From NCBI GenBank assembly GCA_030066085.1, contig JASJCI010000041.1, positions 1-60,992 of the forward strand: DNA of 60,992 nucleotides, written 5' to 3'. Under the pieces are notes generated by a model. The model had not been told where the DNA came from. It ran no database searches and saw only the letters and a list, made by a program, of their open reading frames with translations. The DNA comes from Gammaproteobacteria bacterium (GTDB lineage Bacteria > Pseudomonadota > Gammaproteobacteria > GCA-001735895). The position numbers and the translations under genes are program-made. Of this stretch, positions 9,454-17,583 are shown in pieces. Numbering within the stretch: the first letter of the stretch is position 1; every line of letters begins with the position of its first letter.

Positions 9454-11208
9454 TCACGCCCACCAGGACCACAGTTTCAGTCGCATCCAGTCGACGACTT
9501 CGTGGGTCCAGATCCAGATCAGGCGCCGTTCGCCGGCATAGATCTTGCCGATCCCCTGCATGCCCGGGCGCAACAGTTTGGGCGCGTTGGGCAGGGACGC
9601 CTCGACGCGGAAGATGTTGGCGCCGCTGTCTGCCTTCGCCACCGAGGTGACGCGCTCCACCAGCAGCGGCAATTCGCGCGTCGACAGGCTCGACAGCGCG
9701 AGCAGGCCCGGCTGGCCGGGTTCGACATGGGAAATCTGGCGCTCGTCGACCTTGAGGATGATGCGGTAACCCTGCAGCGGCGCGATCTTGAACAGCACGT
9801 CACCGCGCTCCACCGGCGCACCGAGCTGCTGGCTCAGGTCGCCCTCGATGACCACCCCGTCGAACGGCGCGGTCAGCGTGATATTGCTCAGCTGCTGGCG
9901 CACCAGCTCGATCTCGGCATCGATCTGGTTGATCTGCTCGCGGATCACGCGCACCTGCACCAGGTCACGCGTGGACTGCGCCTCGCGGTACTCGCGGCGC
10001 GCCTTCTGCAGGCTGCCGCGCAGGCGCGCGTGTTCGAGCTTGAGCTCGGAATCGTTGAGCGTGGCCATGACCTGGCCCTGCTCGATGATATCGCCGGCGC
10101 GCACCGCCGACGACAGCAGGTAGCCCGCGATCGGCGCGGCCACCACGCGCTGTACTTCGCCCTCGAGCACGGCGTCGGCGGTGACCCGGTGCTGGCCGTC
10201 GGCCAGGCTGGCAAAGGTCAGCATGGTGGCGATGACCAGCGCGAGCAGCTTGCCCTGCAGGTAGCGCACGCCGAACAGGTTCTTCAGGCCATCGCCGAGG
10301 CTGGTGGCCAGCTTGGCGCCAATCGGCCGCTCCTGGTCGCGCTTGAGCACCAGGTAGGGTGTTACCAGCGCCATGACCTGGCGGCAGAGATCGAGCGCAC
10401 GCTCGTCGAGCGGCGCCGCTTCGCTCGCCAGCAGGCATAACGCTCCGTAGATCTCGCGCTGGTAGGTCAGCGGAATGGTCACGATCGAGCCGGGGCCGTG
10501 CTTGCGCGCCAGCTCGCCGTGCGCGCGCTGGATCAGCCCGGATTCGGGCGCGGGAAAAAGAATTGCGCTGTCCTGCTCGATCGCTTCGTCCATGGCATCG
10601 GCGATCTTGCGCACCAGGTTCGAGCGATGATCGAACCCGGCGCTGTTGGACAGCGCAACAACCTGGCAATGATGTCCGCGGCGCTCGGCGTAGGCCACCC
10701 GCTCGCAGCCGAAATGGCTGGTCAACTCGGCCACCAGCCGCATCAGCCCCTGCTGGTAGCTGCCCTGCTCGAAGCAGCCGGCCAGCACGCCGACCACGTC
10801 ACTGTAAAAGTCGTCCTGCTCGGGCTGCTCGACACTGGCAAGCCCGAGCCATTGCACGCTGCGCTTGAGCAGGCCGAACACCGCGAGGTGCTTGGCGGTC
10901 GGCAGGTGTTTCATCTTGATCGCGAGCACGCCGACCAGGCGCGCGCGCACGAACACCGGCTTGGCGAAATAGTCCATCGGTTCGCCGTCGATGACGTGGG
11001 CTTTCGCCAGGCAGACCTCGCCCTTCTTTTTCAGCGCGTACTTGACCGTGGCGAAAAAATCCTGGTGCTGGTCGAGCGTCTCGGGGTAATGCGCCAGCAG
11101 GTGCAGCGCGTCGCTGTCCTGCGCCGGCACCATGAACACGGCGGAATGTACCCCCGGCAGCTGCCGGCAGATGGTCGCCAGCCACTTCTGCGAAAAGCGG
11201 CTATGCAT
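9454..11208 (-). CDS. GAF-like / HlyD-family fusion protein (cytoplasmic sensor joined to periplasmic adaptor)
   Basis: 584 residues from the ATG at 11208, chosen because it overlaps the upstream HDOD stop by 8 bp (ATGCATAG); an in-frame extension of 23 residues upstream would run deep into that gene. Residues about 1-130 are a globular region without a motif I recognise. Residues about 137-287 look like a GAF domain (FGCERVAYAERR, SIVTIPLTYQREIYGALCLLA). A single membrane segment lies at about 320-337 (LLALVIATMLTFASL). Residues 340-584 are an adaptor with lipoyl-like halves (EVQRVVAAPIAGYLLSSAVRAG, APFDGVVIEGDLSQQLG) around a short coiled coil. The layout puts the sensor domain in the cytoplasm and the adaptor in the periplasm. 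It probably partners the adjacent protease-adaptor. The ligand of the GAF-like part cannot be told. Confidence 0.82.
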   Translation of the reverse strand: MHSRFSQKWLATICRQLPGVHSAVFMVPAQDSDALHLLAHYPETLDQHQDFFATVKYALKKKGEVCLAKAHVIDGEPMDYFAKPVFVRARLVGVLAIKMKHLPTAKHLAVFGLLKRSVQWLGLASVEQPEQDDFYSDVVGVLAGCFEQGSYQQGLMRLVAELTSHFGCERVAYAERRGHHCQVVALSNSAGFDHRSNLVRKIADAMDEAIEQDSAILFPAPESGLIQRAHGELARKHGPGSIVTIPLTYQREIYGALCLLASEAAPLDERALDLCRQVMALVTPYLVLKRDQERPIGAKLATSLGDGLKNLFGVRYLQGKLLALVIATMLTFASLADGQHRVTADAVLEGEVQRVVAAPIAGYLLSSAVRAGDIIEQGQVMATLNDSELKLEHARLRGSLQKARREYREAQSTRDLVQVRVIREQINQIDAEIELVRQQLSNITLTAPFDGVVIEGDLSQQLGAPVERGDVLFKIAPLQGYRIILKVDERQISHVEPGQPGLLALSSLSTRELPLLVERVTSVAKADSGANIFRVEASLPNAPKLLRPGMQGIGKIYAGERRLIWIWTHEVVDWMRLKLWSWWA

Positions 11209-12076
11209 GGCCGAACCCCGGGTGCACGCCACCGTCCCACGGCCACAACAGGTCGAGAATATCGTCGCAGTGCGCATCGACTTCGCTGCCCAGGATGTCG
11301 CCGATATTCTCCGGCAGCGCGGCGAAACGCTCGAAACCGGTGGTCGCGCGCGCCACGCGCTCGCGGCTGAAATCCTCCGGTTCGGCGCACAGCTGGTGGG
11401 CGAGATAAATCACGTCGACCGCCGGGCGGAAGCGACTCTCGGCCGCGGTCGGATCGAGATGGTGCGCGGTCACCTCGGCGTATACCGGCGGCAGGTGCCA
11501 GATCGATGCCAGCTCGCGGCCAATGTCGCGATAATCGAAACCGAAGTGCTCGTGCTCCAGCTCGGCCAGGTCACGGCCCTGCTCGAAGCTCTGCAGCAGC
11601 AGTTCGGATGCGCTGTCGGGCGCCTTGAGGAACATCGCGGCGTGACCGATCTCGTGCAACAGGCCGAGGGTGAAAAAGACGAAATGACCGTCGCCGCGGC
11701 AGTGCTGACCGATGGTCCTCGCGGCAATACCGCAGCGCACGCAGTAGCGCCAGAAGCGTCGCAGGTTGAACAGTTCCGGCGGCACCGCGGAAAAGCTGCG
11801 GATGCATAGCGAACCCAGCATCAGGTCGTGCAGCTGCACCAGGCCGATCAGGCTGATCGCCTGGTAGAGGTTGTCACAGGGACGCGGAAGACCGAAGTAA
11901 TCGCTGCCGGCCATGCGCATGACCCGCACCGACAGCGCGGAATCCTGTTCGACCACGGCAACGAAGTCGTCGATCCGGGTATCGGATCGCAACAACAGCT
12001 GGCGGATAGAGACATAGACCTCCGGCATCGAGACCAGCTCCGCAACGTCGCTGACGAATTCTCGTGCAGCCTGCAT
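11201..12076 (-). CDS. HDOD domain protein
   Basis: 291 residues. Residues about 5-210 match the HDOD fold: LVSMPEVYVSIRQLL at the start, the VVEQDSALSVRVMRMAGS helix pair, the AISLIGLVQLHDLMLG segment and a degenerate HD-type region (GLLHEIGHAAMFL). HDOD proteins are non-enzymatic relatives of HD phosphohydrolases used in bacterial signalling (family knowledge). It is the first gene of the export operon, followed with an 8-bp overlap by the GAF-adaptor fusion. Two sensor-type domains at the head of the operon suggest that export is controlled by an internal signal (inference). The C-terminal 80 residues carry no motif I recognise. Confidence 0.85.
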   Translation of the reverse strand: MQAAREFVSDVAELVSMPEVYVSIRQLLLRSDTRIDDFVAVVEQDSALSVRVMRMAGSDYFGLPRPCDNLYQAISLIGLVQLHDLMLGSLCIRSFSAVPPELFNLRRFWRYCVRCGIAARTIGQHCRGDGHFVFFTLGLLHEIGHAAMFLKAPDSASELLLQSFEQGRDLAELEHEHFGFDYRDIGRELASIWHLPPVYAEVTAHHLDPTAAESRFRPAVDVIYLAHQLCAEPEDFSRERVARATTGFERFAALPENIGDILGSEVDAHCDDILDLLWPWDGGVHPGFGHA

Positions 12077-12292
12077 AATCGCCTTTCCTGGTGAGGTCGA
12101 GATCGGAACCGCTCCGTGTCGCCACCGACAGGTTCGAGCTCGCCCGGCTTGTTTTCGCTTATTCCCTGCGGGGTACCCTCATCGCCGGCACCTCCGCATC
12201 GAAACCGTTATCGGCAGCGCCAGCGTTTTCTAAAGTGATTTACGGCACCGGGGAAAATAGCTCCTGCAGGCGGCAACTGCCTGATTTGCAGG

Positions 12293-12322
12293 CAAAAAAA
12301 AGCCGCGCGACGCGCGGCTTCG
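12293..12322 (-). terminator. Rho-independent terminator after the FadL-type gene
   Basis: On the minus strand a GC-rich stem (AAGCCGCG pairing with CGCGGCTT) is followed directly by a run of eight T. It lies about 20 bp past the stop of the 12341-13741 gene and isolates it from the export operon. Confidence 0.85.
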
Positions 12323-12340
12323 GGGGATTGCCGGCGGGGG

Positions 12341-13741
12341 TCAGTCGAGTTCCCAGTTGAGCTGGGCGCTGACGATGTAGACCTCGGCCTCGTATTCGCC
12401 GGTCAGCGTGTGTTGCAGAGTGGGCAACGAGGACTCGAACTCGTTGTCGATGCGCGCGTCATCGACATCGAGGAAGGACATCGCCAGGTCGAAGGACATG
12501 GCCTTGCTGACCACCTTGGTCAGGCCGACCGAGTACCAGGTACGCTCGTCGCCCGGCAGGCGCGGCGTGCGCCGTTCCGCGCTCGGCACGGGCGTCTCGT
12601 CGAGCGCAATACCGGCGCGCAGCTGCAGCGTGTCGGAATACTGGTACTCGAAGCCCAGCGAGTAGCGCATGCTGTCATCCCAGTCCTCGGTCGTCACCGA
12701 GTCCGGCTGCGCCGGATTGTCGTACTCGATGCGCAGTTCGTCGAACGACTGCCAGCCGGTCCAGGTCACGTCGGCCAGCCAGATAAACTTGTCGACCTGG
12801 TGGGCAACGCTCACCGAGAAACTGGCCGGCAGGGTCACCTCGGCTTCCAGCCCGGTATTTTTGAACAAGGGCGATGCGCTGATGAAACCGTTTACCGCGG
12901 TGGACGCGGGATCGGTTGCGGCGGGCAGCGTGAAGTCGGCATCGCCGTCGACCTCGATGTCGATTTCCGAACGATAGGAGACACCCACGCGGGTCCGGTC
13001 CGACACCTCGAACATCAGCCCGAGGTTGAAGCCGAACGCCAGGGTATCGAAGTTATCGCCTTCGAGCTCGGCTTCGCCGTCCGTGTTGTAGGTACCGCCG
13101 GTAACGCCGGCCGGGCCGCACAGTCCTGCCGCGAGCGCCAGGCACGCCGCCCCCATGTCGACCGCGCTGGTCAGTTCGACATCGGCCAGCATGATGTTGA
13201 TACCGCCCCCGATCGAAACCCGGTCGTTGACGCGATAACCGAGACTGGGATTGAAATTGACCGTCGCCAGGTCCGACAGGAGTGCGTGGTAACGGCCGAC
13301 CCAGCCGTCGTCGTATTCGATCGCGAGGCCGAACGGCGAATTGACGCCGATGCCGAAAGTCAGGTTCTCGTCCAGCGGGCGCGCCCAGTAGAAGTTGGGA
13401 ACGAACGCGCTCTGACCGCCGTCGTCGTCGAATCCGATGAGAGTCCCGCCGCCAAGCGCCGGCGCCAGCGTGGACCCCTTGTTTTCGAAATCGGAACTCG
13501 GATCGATGTAATGCGCGGCGAACACCACCTGTTCACCACCCAGGTAGGTCAGCCCCGCCGGGTTGAAATAGATAGTCGATGCATTGTTGGTCCAGGCAGC
13601 TGCCCCCGCGTAAGCGTTACCCTGTCCGGTCGCATTGACCTCGATAAGCGCGAACCCGGCACCCTGCGCGGTACCTGCTGATATGGCCGAACCGGCCACG
13701 GCGGTCAAAAGACCACTTCTGAGAGTTTTACTCCACCTCAT
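12341..13741 (-). CDS. OmpP1/FadL/TodX-family outer membrane transporter
   Basis: 466 residues with an N-terminal signal peptide ending near GTAQGAGFAL. The segment after it (LIEVNATGQGNAYAGAAAW, then NNASTIYFNPAGLTYL) is the typical FadL plug signature. The rest is alternating beta-strand sequence ending ...VYIVSAQLNWELD, as expected for a 14-strand barrel. FadL-type channels take up hydrophobic compounds such as long-chain fatty acids or aromatic hydrocarbons. It stands alone between a terminator and a divergent SET gene. Which substrate it carries cannot be told from sequence; the symbol fadL is not assigned because many paralogs exist. Confidence 0.9.
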   Translation of the reverse strand: MRWSKTLRSGLLTAVAGSAISAGTAQGAGFALIEVNATGQGNAYAGAAAWTNNASTIYFNPAGLTYLGGEQVVFAAHYIDPSSDFENKGSTLAPALGGGTLIGFDDDGGQSAFVPNFYWARPLDENLTFGIGVNSPFGLAIEYDDGWVGRYHALLSDLATVNFNPSLGYRVNDRVSIGGGINIMLADVELTSAVDMGAACLALAAGLCGPAGVTGGTYNTDGEAELEGDNFDTLAFGFNLGLMFEVSDRTRVGVSYRSEIDIEVDGDADFTLPAATDPASTAVNGFISASPLFKNTGLEAEVTLPASFSVSVAHQVDKFIWLADVTWTGWQSFDELRIEYDNPAQPDSVTTEDWDDSMRYSLGFEYQYSDTLQLRAGIALDETPVPSAERRTPRLPGDERTWYSVGLTKVVSKAMSFDLAMSFLDVDDARIDNEFESSLPTLQHTLTGEYEAEVYIVSAQLNWELD

Positions 13742-13827
13742 TTGACGCCCCGTTTTATTGTGATAATTTGAAAATATTGCCCGCTATCAATAATAGCCGT
13801 AATCAACCGGAAACAGAAAAGTATTTT

Positions 13828-14142
13828 ATGCCAGCCCGTACCCACCCAGCCCGTACCCACGTAGCGGACAGCGCCATTCACGGGCTCGGACTGTTCGCCA
13901 GCGAAACCATCCCCGCTGGCCAGGTCATCGGTTACCTGCGCGGCAAGCCGACCCGTCGCGACGGCACCTACGTCCTCTGGATCAGCGAAACCGAGGGTTT
14001 CGAGGTTGCCTGCGATCTGCGTTACATCAATCACTCCGACCGACCCAACGCCTGTTACTACGACGACCTCAGCGTCGTCGCGCTGCGCGACATTTGCCCC
14101 GGGGAAGAAATTACCCACGACTACGGCTGTGCCGACTGGTGA
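13828..14142 (+). CDS. Small SET domain protein
   Basis: 104 residues from the ATG at 13828; the frame opens at a TTG at 13768, but the ATG fits the domain better. The SET landmarks are all present in short form: HGLGLFA after the start, NHSDRPNACY (the NHSxxPN motif) and GEEITHDYG at the end. Compact SET proteins of this kind occur in many bacteria as putative protein-lysine methyltransferases with unknown targets (family knowledge). The N-terminus carries a perfect 15-bp tandem duplication that doubles the pentapeptide PARTH. It is divergent from the FadL gene, and a methyltransferase gene follows. Confidence 0.8.
   Translation: MPARTHPARTHVADSAIHGLGLFASETIPAGQVIGYLRGKPTRRDGTYVLWISETEGFEVACDLRYINHSDRPNACYYDDLSVVALRDICPGEEITHDYGCADW
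13831..13860 (+). repeat. Perfect 15-bp tandem duplication
   Basis: CCAGCCCGTACCCAC occurs twice head to tail immediately after the SET gene's ATG. It keeps the reading frame and repeats PARTH; it looks like a recent slippage event. Confidence 0.9.
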
Positions 14143-14162
14143 TTCCGGCGCCACGATTGCGC

Positions 14163-14168
14163 TATAAT
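14163..14168 (+). promoter_or_regulatory. Candidate -10 box for the methyltransferase gene
   Basis: A perfect TATAAT lies 35 bp upstream of the ATG at 14203. No convincing -35 is seen at 16-18 bp, so this is a partial promoter call. Confidence 0.45.
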
Positions 14169-14202
14169 CGCAGCGCCCGATAACCCGACCCGAGCGACCA
14201 CA

Positions 14203-14829
14203 ATGAGCAGCGCGAGCATCGCCAAGACCAACATGATCAAGCAGCAGATTCGACCCTGGGAAGTGCTCGACCACCGCGTGCTGGCGGCCCTCGAGACGCT
14301 CGATCGCGAAGACTTCGTCGGCGACGACTATCGCGGCCTGGCCTACGCCGACTGCCAGATCCCGCTGGAGCACGGCGCGCGCATGCTGCCGCCGACGGTC
14401 GAGGGCCGCATGCTGCAGGCGCTCGCGGTTGGCGAAGCCGACCGTGCACTCGAAATCGGCTGCGCCAGCGGGTTCGTAACCGCCTGCCTGGCACGCCTGG
14501 CCGAACGCGTTACCAGCCAGGACACGCGCGCCGGGGTCATCGAACAGGCCCGGCAAAACATCGCATCGCAGGGGATAGACAACGTCGAGTTTCGCCAGGC
14601 AGAACTGGATGACATCGAGCAGGCCCCGACCTGGGACGTCATCGCCATCAGCGGCTCGCTCGCCGCGGTGCCGGCACGGGCCCGCGAGGCACTGCGAGTT
14701 GGCGGCCGCCTGTTCGTGATCGTCGGTCAGCCGCCGGTCATGGAGGCACTGCTGATCACCCGCGTCGGCGACGACGAATGGACCACGCGGTCGCTGTTCG
14801 AAACCAATCTGCCGCGTCTCGCGGGCTGA
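14203..14829 (+). CDS. Protein-L-isoaspartate O-methyltransferase-family protein
   Basis: 208 residues. The SAM-binding loop is seen as ALEIGCASGFVTACLARL (about residues 85-102), where canonical PIMT has EIGTGSGYQ. The N-terminus (IKQQIRPWEVLD..VLAALETLDREDFV) and the LPPTVEGRMLQAL segment match the PIMT-like family. Several residues of the classical repair enzyme's active site are altered, so the true substrate may not be isoaspartyl protein. In other gammaproteobacteria a PIMT-like gene is often found just upstream of a rhodanese gene and tolC, as here (from memory of gene orders). The downstream rhodanese gene starts 10 bp after its stop. Confidence 0.8.
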   Translation: MSSASIAKTNMIKQQIRPWEVLDHRVLAALETLDREDFVGDDYRGLAYADCQIPLEHGARMLPPTVEGRMLQALAVGEADRALEIGCASGFVTACLARLAERVTSQDTRAGVIEQARQNIASQGIDNVEFRQAELDDIEQAPTWDVIAISGSLAAVPARAREALRVGGRLFVIVGQPPVMEALLITRVGDDEWTTRSLFETNLPRLAG

Positions 14830-14839
14830 GCGTGCCGGC

Positions 14840-15154
14840 ATGCGCAGGATGAGCGCAAGCGAACTGGCCGACTACCTGGAAGACGCCAGCCCGTTGTTGC
14901 TCGACGTACGCGAACCCTGGGAGTTCGAGATCTGTCATATCGTCGGCAGCATCAATATCCCGATGAACCAGATACCGCTGCAGCTGCACCACCTGCAGGA
15001 AGCCGACGAAACCGTCGTGATCTGCCATCACGGCATCCGCAGCCAGCATGTCATTCACTATCTCGAGCAGCAGGATATCGATTCGCTGATCAATCTCGAC
15101 GGCGGGGTCGACGCCTGGGCGCGCGAGGTCGACCTCGATATGCCCGTGTATTAA
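14840..15154 (+). CDS. Single-domain rhodanese-like protein
   Basis: 104 residues, one rhodanese domain. LLLDVREPWEFE marks the N-terminal half and the catalytic loop is CHHGIRSQ (Cys at about residue 65), so the persulfide-forming cysteine is present. DGGVDAWA closes the domain. Such proteins transfer sulfane sulfur. It lies 10 bp after the methyltransferase gene and 44 bp before tolC, probably in one transcript with the former. A specific role is not evident. Confidence 0.85.
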   Translation: MRRMSASELADYLEDASPLLLDVREPWEFEICHIVGSINIPMNQIPLQLHHLQEADETVVICHHGIRSQHVIHYLEQQDIDSLINLDGGVDAWAREVDLDMPVY

Positions 15155-15171
15155 TCGATCGGCAGTTTATT

Positions 15172-15177
15172 TATAAT
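15172..15177 (+). promoter_or_regulatory. Candidate -10 box for tolC
   Basis: A perfect TATAAT lies 21 bp upstream of the tolC ATG, leaving only a very short 5' leader. The -35 region is poor. Confidence 0.4.
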
Positions 15178-15198
15178 CCGCGCACCGGCTTACTCCTC

Positions 15199-16518
15199 AT
15201 GACTCGCATGCAAGCAAAAACAATACTGACCCTGCTGGTGCTGGCTTTCGGCGGCGCGCAAGCGGCGCAGGCACAGGACCTGGAAACGATCTACGAGCTC
15301 GCGCTCGAACAGGACGCTGAACTGCGGATTGCCGAGGCCAATTACCTGGCCGCGGTGCAAGGTCTGCCGATCGCGGAAGCGGCACGCAGACCGCAGATCT
15401 CCCTCAATGCAGATGCATCCGTGCAGGAATCGGATAACTCGGTTACCGGCGACAACGACATCGACAGCCTCGGTTACAGCCTCGACCTGACGCAGTCGCT
15501 CTACGACACCGAGGTCAGCAACAGCATCAACGCCGCCTCGGCCAGCGTCGATGCGGCGCTGGCCGAGGTGCAGGCCGCGCGCGAGGGTCTGATTCTGCGC
15601 GTTACCGAAACCTACTTCGGCGTGCTGGCGGCGCAGGATAACGTCGAATTCGCCGAGGCCGAGCGCACCGCGATCGCGCGCCAGCTCGAACAGGCGCAGA
15701 AACGTTTCGAAGTCGGCCTGATCGCGATCACCGACGTACAGGAGGCGCAGGCGCGCTTCGATAACGCCGAGGCGCAGTTGATCCTCGCCCAGAACCTGCT
15801 CGACAATTCCTTCCAGGCGCTTGCCGTCATTACCGGCGAGCCGTCGATCCGCAACCTCGCCCGCCTTGGTGAAGACCTCGAGCTGGCGTTTCCCAACCCG
15901 GCCGACGCGGCCGCCTGGGAAGAAGTATCGCTGGAGTTCAATCGCGATGTGCTGGCCGCGCGCAAGAATCTCGAGGTCGCGCGTTTCGAACGACAGAGAC
16001 GCAGCACCGCCGATTACCCGACGGTCGATCTGCGCGCCAGCTACAGCGACAGCGACGTCGACAATGACCTGCTCGGCGACTCCGACCAGGAGGACCTGAT
16101 TCTCGCGATCCAGGTGCAGGTGCCGCTGTACACCGGCGGCCGCATCAGCGCGGAGGAGGCGCAGGCCGAAGCCGATTTTGTCGCCGCCAAGAATAACGTG
16201 CTGTTGCAAACCCGGCTTGCGTCACAGCAGTCGCGCACCGCCTACCTCGACGTGGTGTCCGGGATCAGCCAGGTCAACGCGCTGAAGCAGGCGCTCGAGT
16301 CGAGCAAGATCGCGCTCGAGGCGACCCGGGCCGGTTTCGAGGTCGGCACCCGGACCTCGGTGGACGTGCTGATAGCGTTGCGCGAAACCTTCCGCGCGGA
16401 ACGCGATTTCGCGGGCTCGCGCTACGAATACCTGGTCAATACGCTGCGCCTCAGGGAGGCCGCCGGCATCCTCAACGCGGGTGACCTGTCCGCGATCAAC
16501 CGCTGGCTGATCGAGTAG
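15199..16518 (+). CDS. tolC: TolC-family outer membrane channel protein
   Basis: 439 residues with a signal peptide ending near AAQAQDLETIYELAL, the usual mature start of TolC proteins. Two repeated halves of long coiled-coil helices are visible (VTETYFGVLAAQDNVEFAEAER and SRTAYLDVVSGISQVNALKQALESS), with the family motifs FEVGLIAITDVQEAQARFD and FEVGTRTSVDVLIALRE at equivalent positions. VPLYTGGRISAEEAQAEAD precedes the second helical set. TolC forms the trimeric exit duct for type I secretion and for multidrug efflux. It may also serve the adaptor-rich export operon on the other strand at 4371-12076, which lacks its own outer membrane channel; that link is inference. Confidence 0.93.
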   Translation: MTRMQAKTILTLLVLAFGGAQAAQAQDLETIYELALEQDAELRIAEANYLAAVQGLPIAEAARRPQISLNADASVQESDNSVTGDNDIDSLGYSLDLTQSLYDTEVSNSINAASASVDAALAEVQAAREGLILRVTETYFGVLAAQDNVEFAEAERTAIARQLEQAQKRFEVGLIAITDVQEAQARFDNAEAQLILAQNLLDNSFQALAVITGEPSIRNLARLGEDLELAFPNPADAAAWEEVSLEFNRDVLAARKNLEVARFERQRRSTADYPTVDLRASYSDSDVDNDLLGDSDQEDLILAIQVQVPLYTGGRISAEEAQAEADFVAAKNNVLLQTRLASQQSRTAYLDVVSGISQVNALKQALESSKIALEATRAGFEVGTRTSVDVLIALRETFRAERDFAGSRYEYLVNTLRLREAAGILNAGDLSAINRWLIE

Positions 16519-16653
16519 AACCGATTCGTAACCGGTGTGCTACCGACTTCTCTAACACCAACACGCTTGCCCGGTATCGATCGATATGCCGTGAAAACAA
16601 CGGACGCAAGCTCGCAGCACAACGCAAGCAGCGGCAAGCCGGGCTAGGCCTCG

Positions 16654-17583
16654 ATGGGAAGACACAGCTCGGTTTCATTCCAGGCCGGCGACTATTTTGC
16701 TCCCCGGTTCTGGCCGATGTGGTGCGCGATCGGCTTGCTGCGCCTGATCGCGCTGCTGCCTTATCGCGGCGGACTGGCGGTCGGCCGCCTGCTCGGCCGG
16801 CTTCTCTATCTCACGTTAGGTTCGCGCACGCGCGTCCTCAACATCAACCTCGAGCGCTGCTTTCCCGACGAGTCACCGCGGGCACGCGAGCAGATAAAGC
16901 GCGGCTGTTGCGAGAACATCGGAATTTCGCTGTTCGAACTGGCGATGTGCTGGTGGTGGCCCGCCGCGCGGCTGAAGCCGCTGGTCGACATCGTGGGGCG
17001 CGAGCATCTCGACCGGGTTCTCGACCGCGGCCAGGGCGCGATCCTGCTCACCGGCCATTTCACCAGTCTCGAAATCGGCGCCCGGCTGCTGACCCTGTTC
17101 ATGCCGGTACAGGTCATGTACCGTACTCAACGTAACCCGCTTTTCGACAGCTTTCTCTACACTCGCCGCAGCAGTTATTTCGTCAACACGGTATCGCGCA
17201 AGAACACCCGCCAGCTGATCCGGGGCATTCGCCAGGGGGTGCCGACCTGGTATGCGCCCGACCAGGACTTCCGGCGCGAGCGCAACGTGTTCGCGTCCTT
17301 CATGGGTATCCCGGCCGCAACCATTACCGCCACCTCTCGCCTCGTGCAGTCTTCGGGCGCGGCGGTACTGCCCTTCTACCCCGAACGCAAGGCGGACGGT
17401 TCGGGTTATGTCCTGCACATCGCCGCGCCGCTGGATGACTTCCCCGCCGGCGACGACGAAGCCGATGCCGCCGCGGTCAATCGCTCGATCGAGACCTGGG
17501 TGCGGCGTGAACCGGAAAACTACCTGTGGATCCTGCCGCGATTCAGAACGCGACCCGCGGGTGAGGCCGATTTTTATGGCTGA
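16654..17583 (+). CDS. LpxL/HtrB-family lipid A acyltransferase
   Basis: 309 residues. The catalytic HX4E motif appears as GHFTSLEIG (about residues 130-138), preceded by GQGAILLT, and RTQRNPLFDSF and APDQDFRRERNVFASFMG match the family's later blocks. The N-terminus has a hydrophobic membrane-associating stretch. These enzymes add a secondary acyl chain to Kdo-lipid A at the inner membrane. The stop overlaps the start of waaA by 8 bp (ATGGCTGA), so the two core/lipid A steps are co-translated. Whether it is the LpxL or LpxM type cannot be fixed from sequence alone. Confidence 0.9.
   Translation: MGRHSSVSFQAGDYFAPRFWPMWCAIGLLRLIALLPYRGGLAVGRLLGRLLYLTLGSRTRVLNINLERCFPDESPRAREQIKRGCCENIGISLFELAMCWWWPAARLKPLVDIVGREHLDRVLDRGQGAILLTGHFTSLEIGARLLTLFMPVQVMYRTQRNPLFDSFLYTRRSSYFVNTVSRKNTRQLIRGIRQGVPTWYAPDQDFRRERNVFASFMGIPAATITATSRLVQSSGAAVLPFYPERKADGSGYVLHIAAPLDDFPAGDDEADAAAVNRSIETWVRREPENYLWILPRFRTRPAGEADFYG

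Noticed and set aside
2-12076. Type I secretion system of the standard HlyB-HlyD kind
   Set aside because: No ABC transporter with Walker and LSGGQ motifs is present; the only ATPase is SecA-like.
13738-14841. Minus-strand frame of 367 codons opposite the SET and methyltransferase genes
   Set aside because: Both plus-strand genes have clear motifs; the antisense frame has none.
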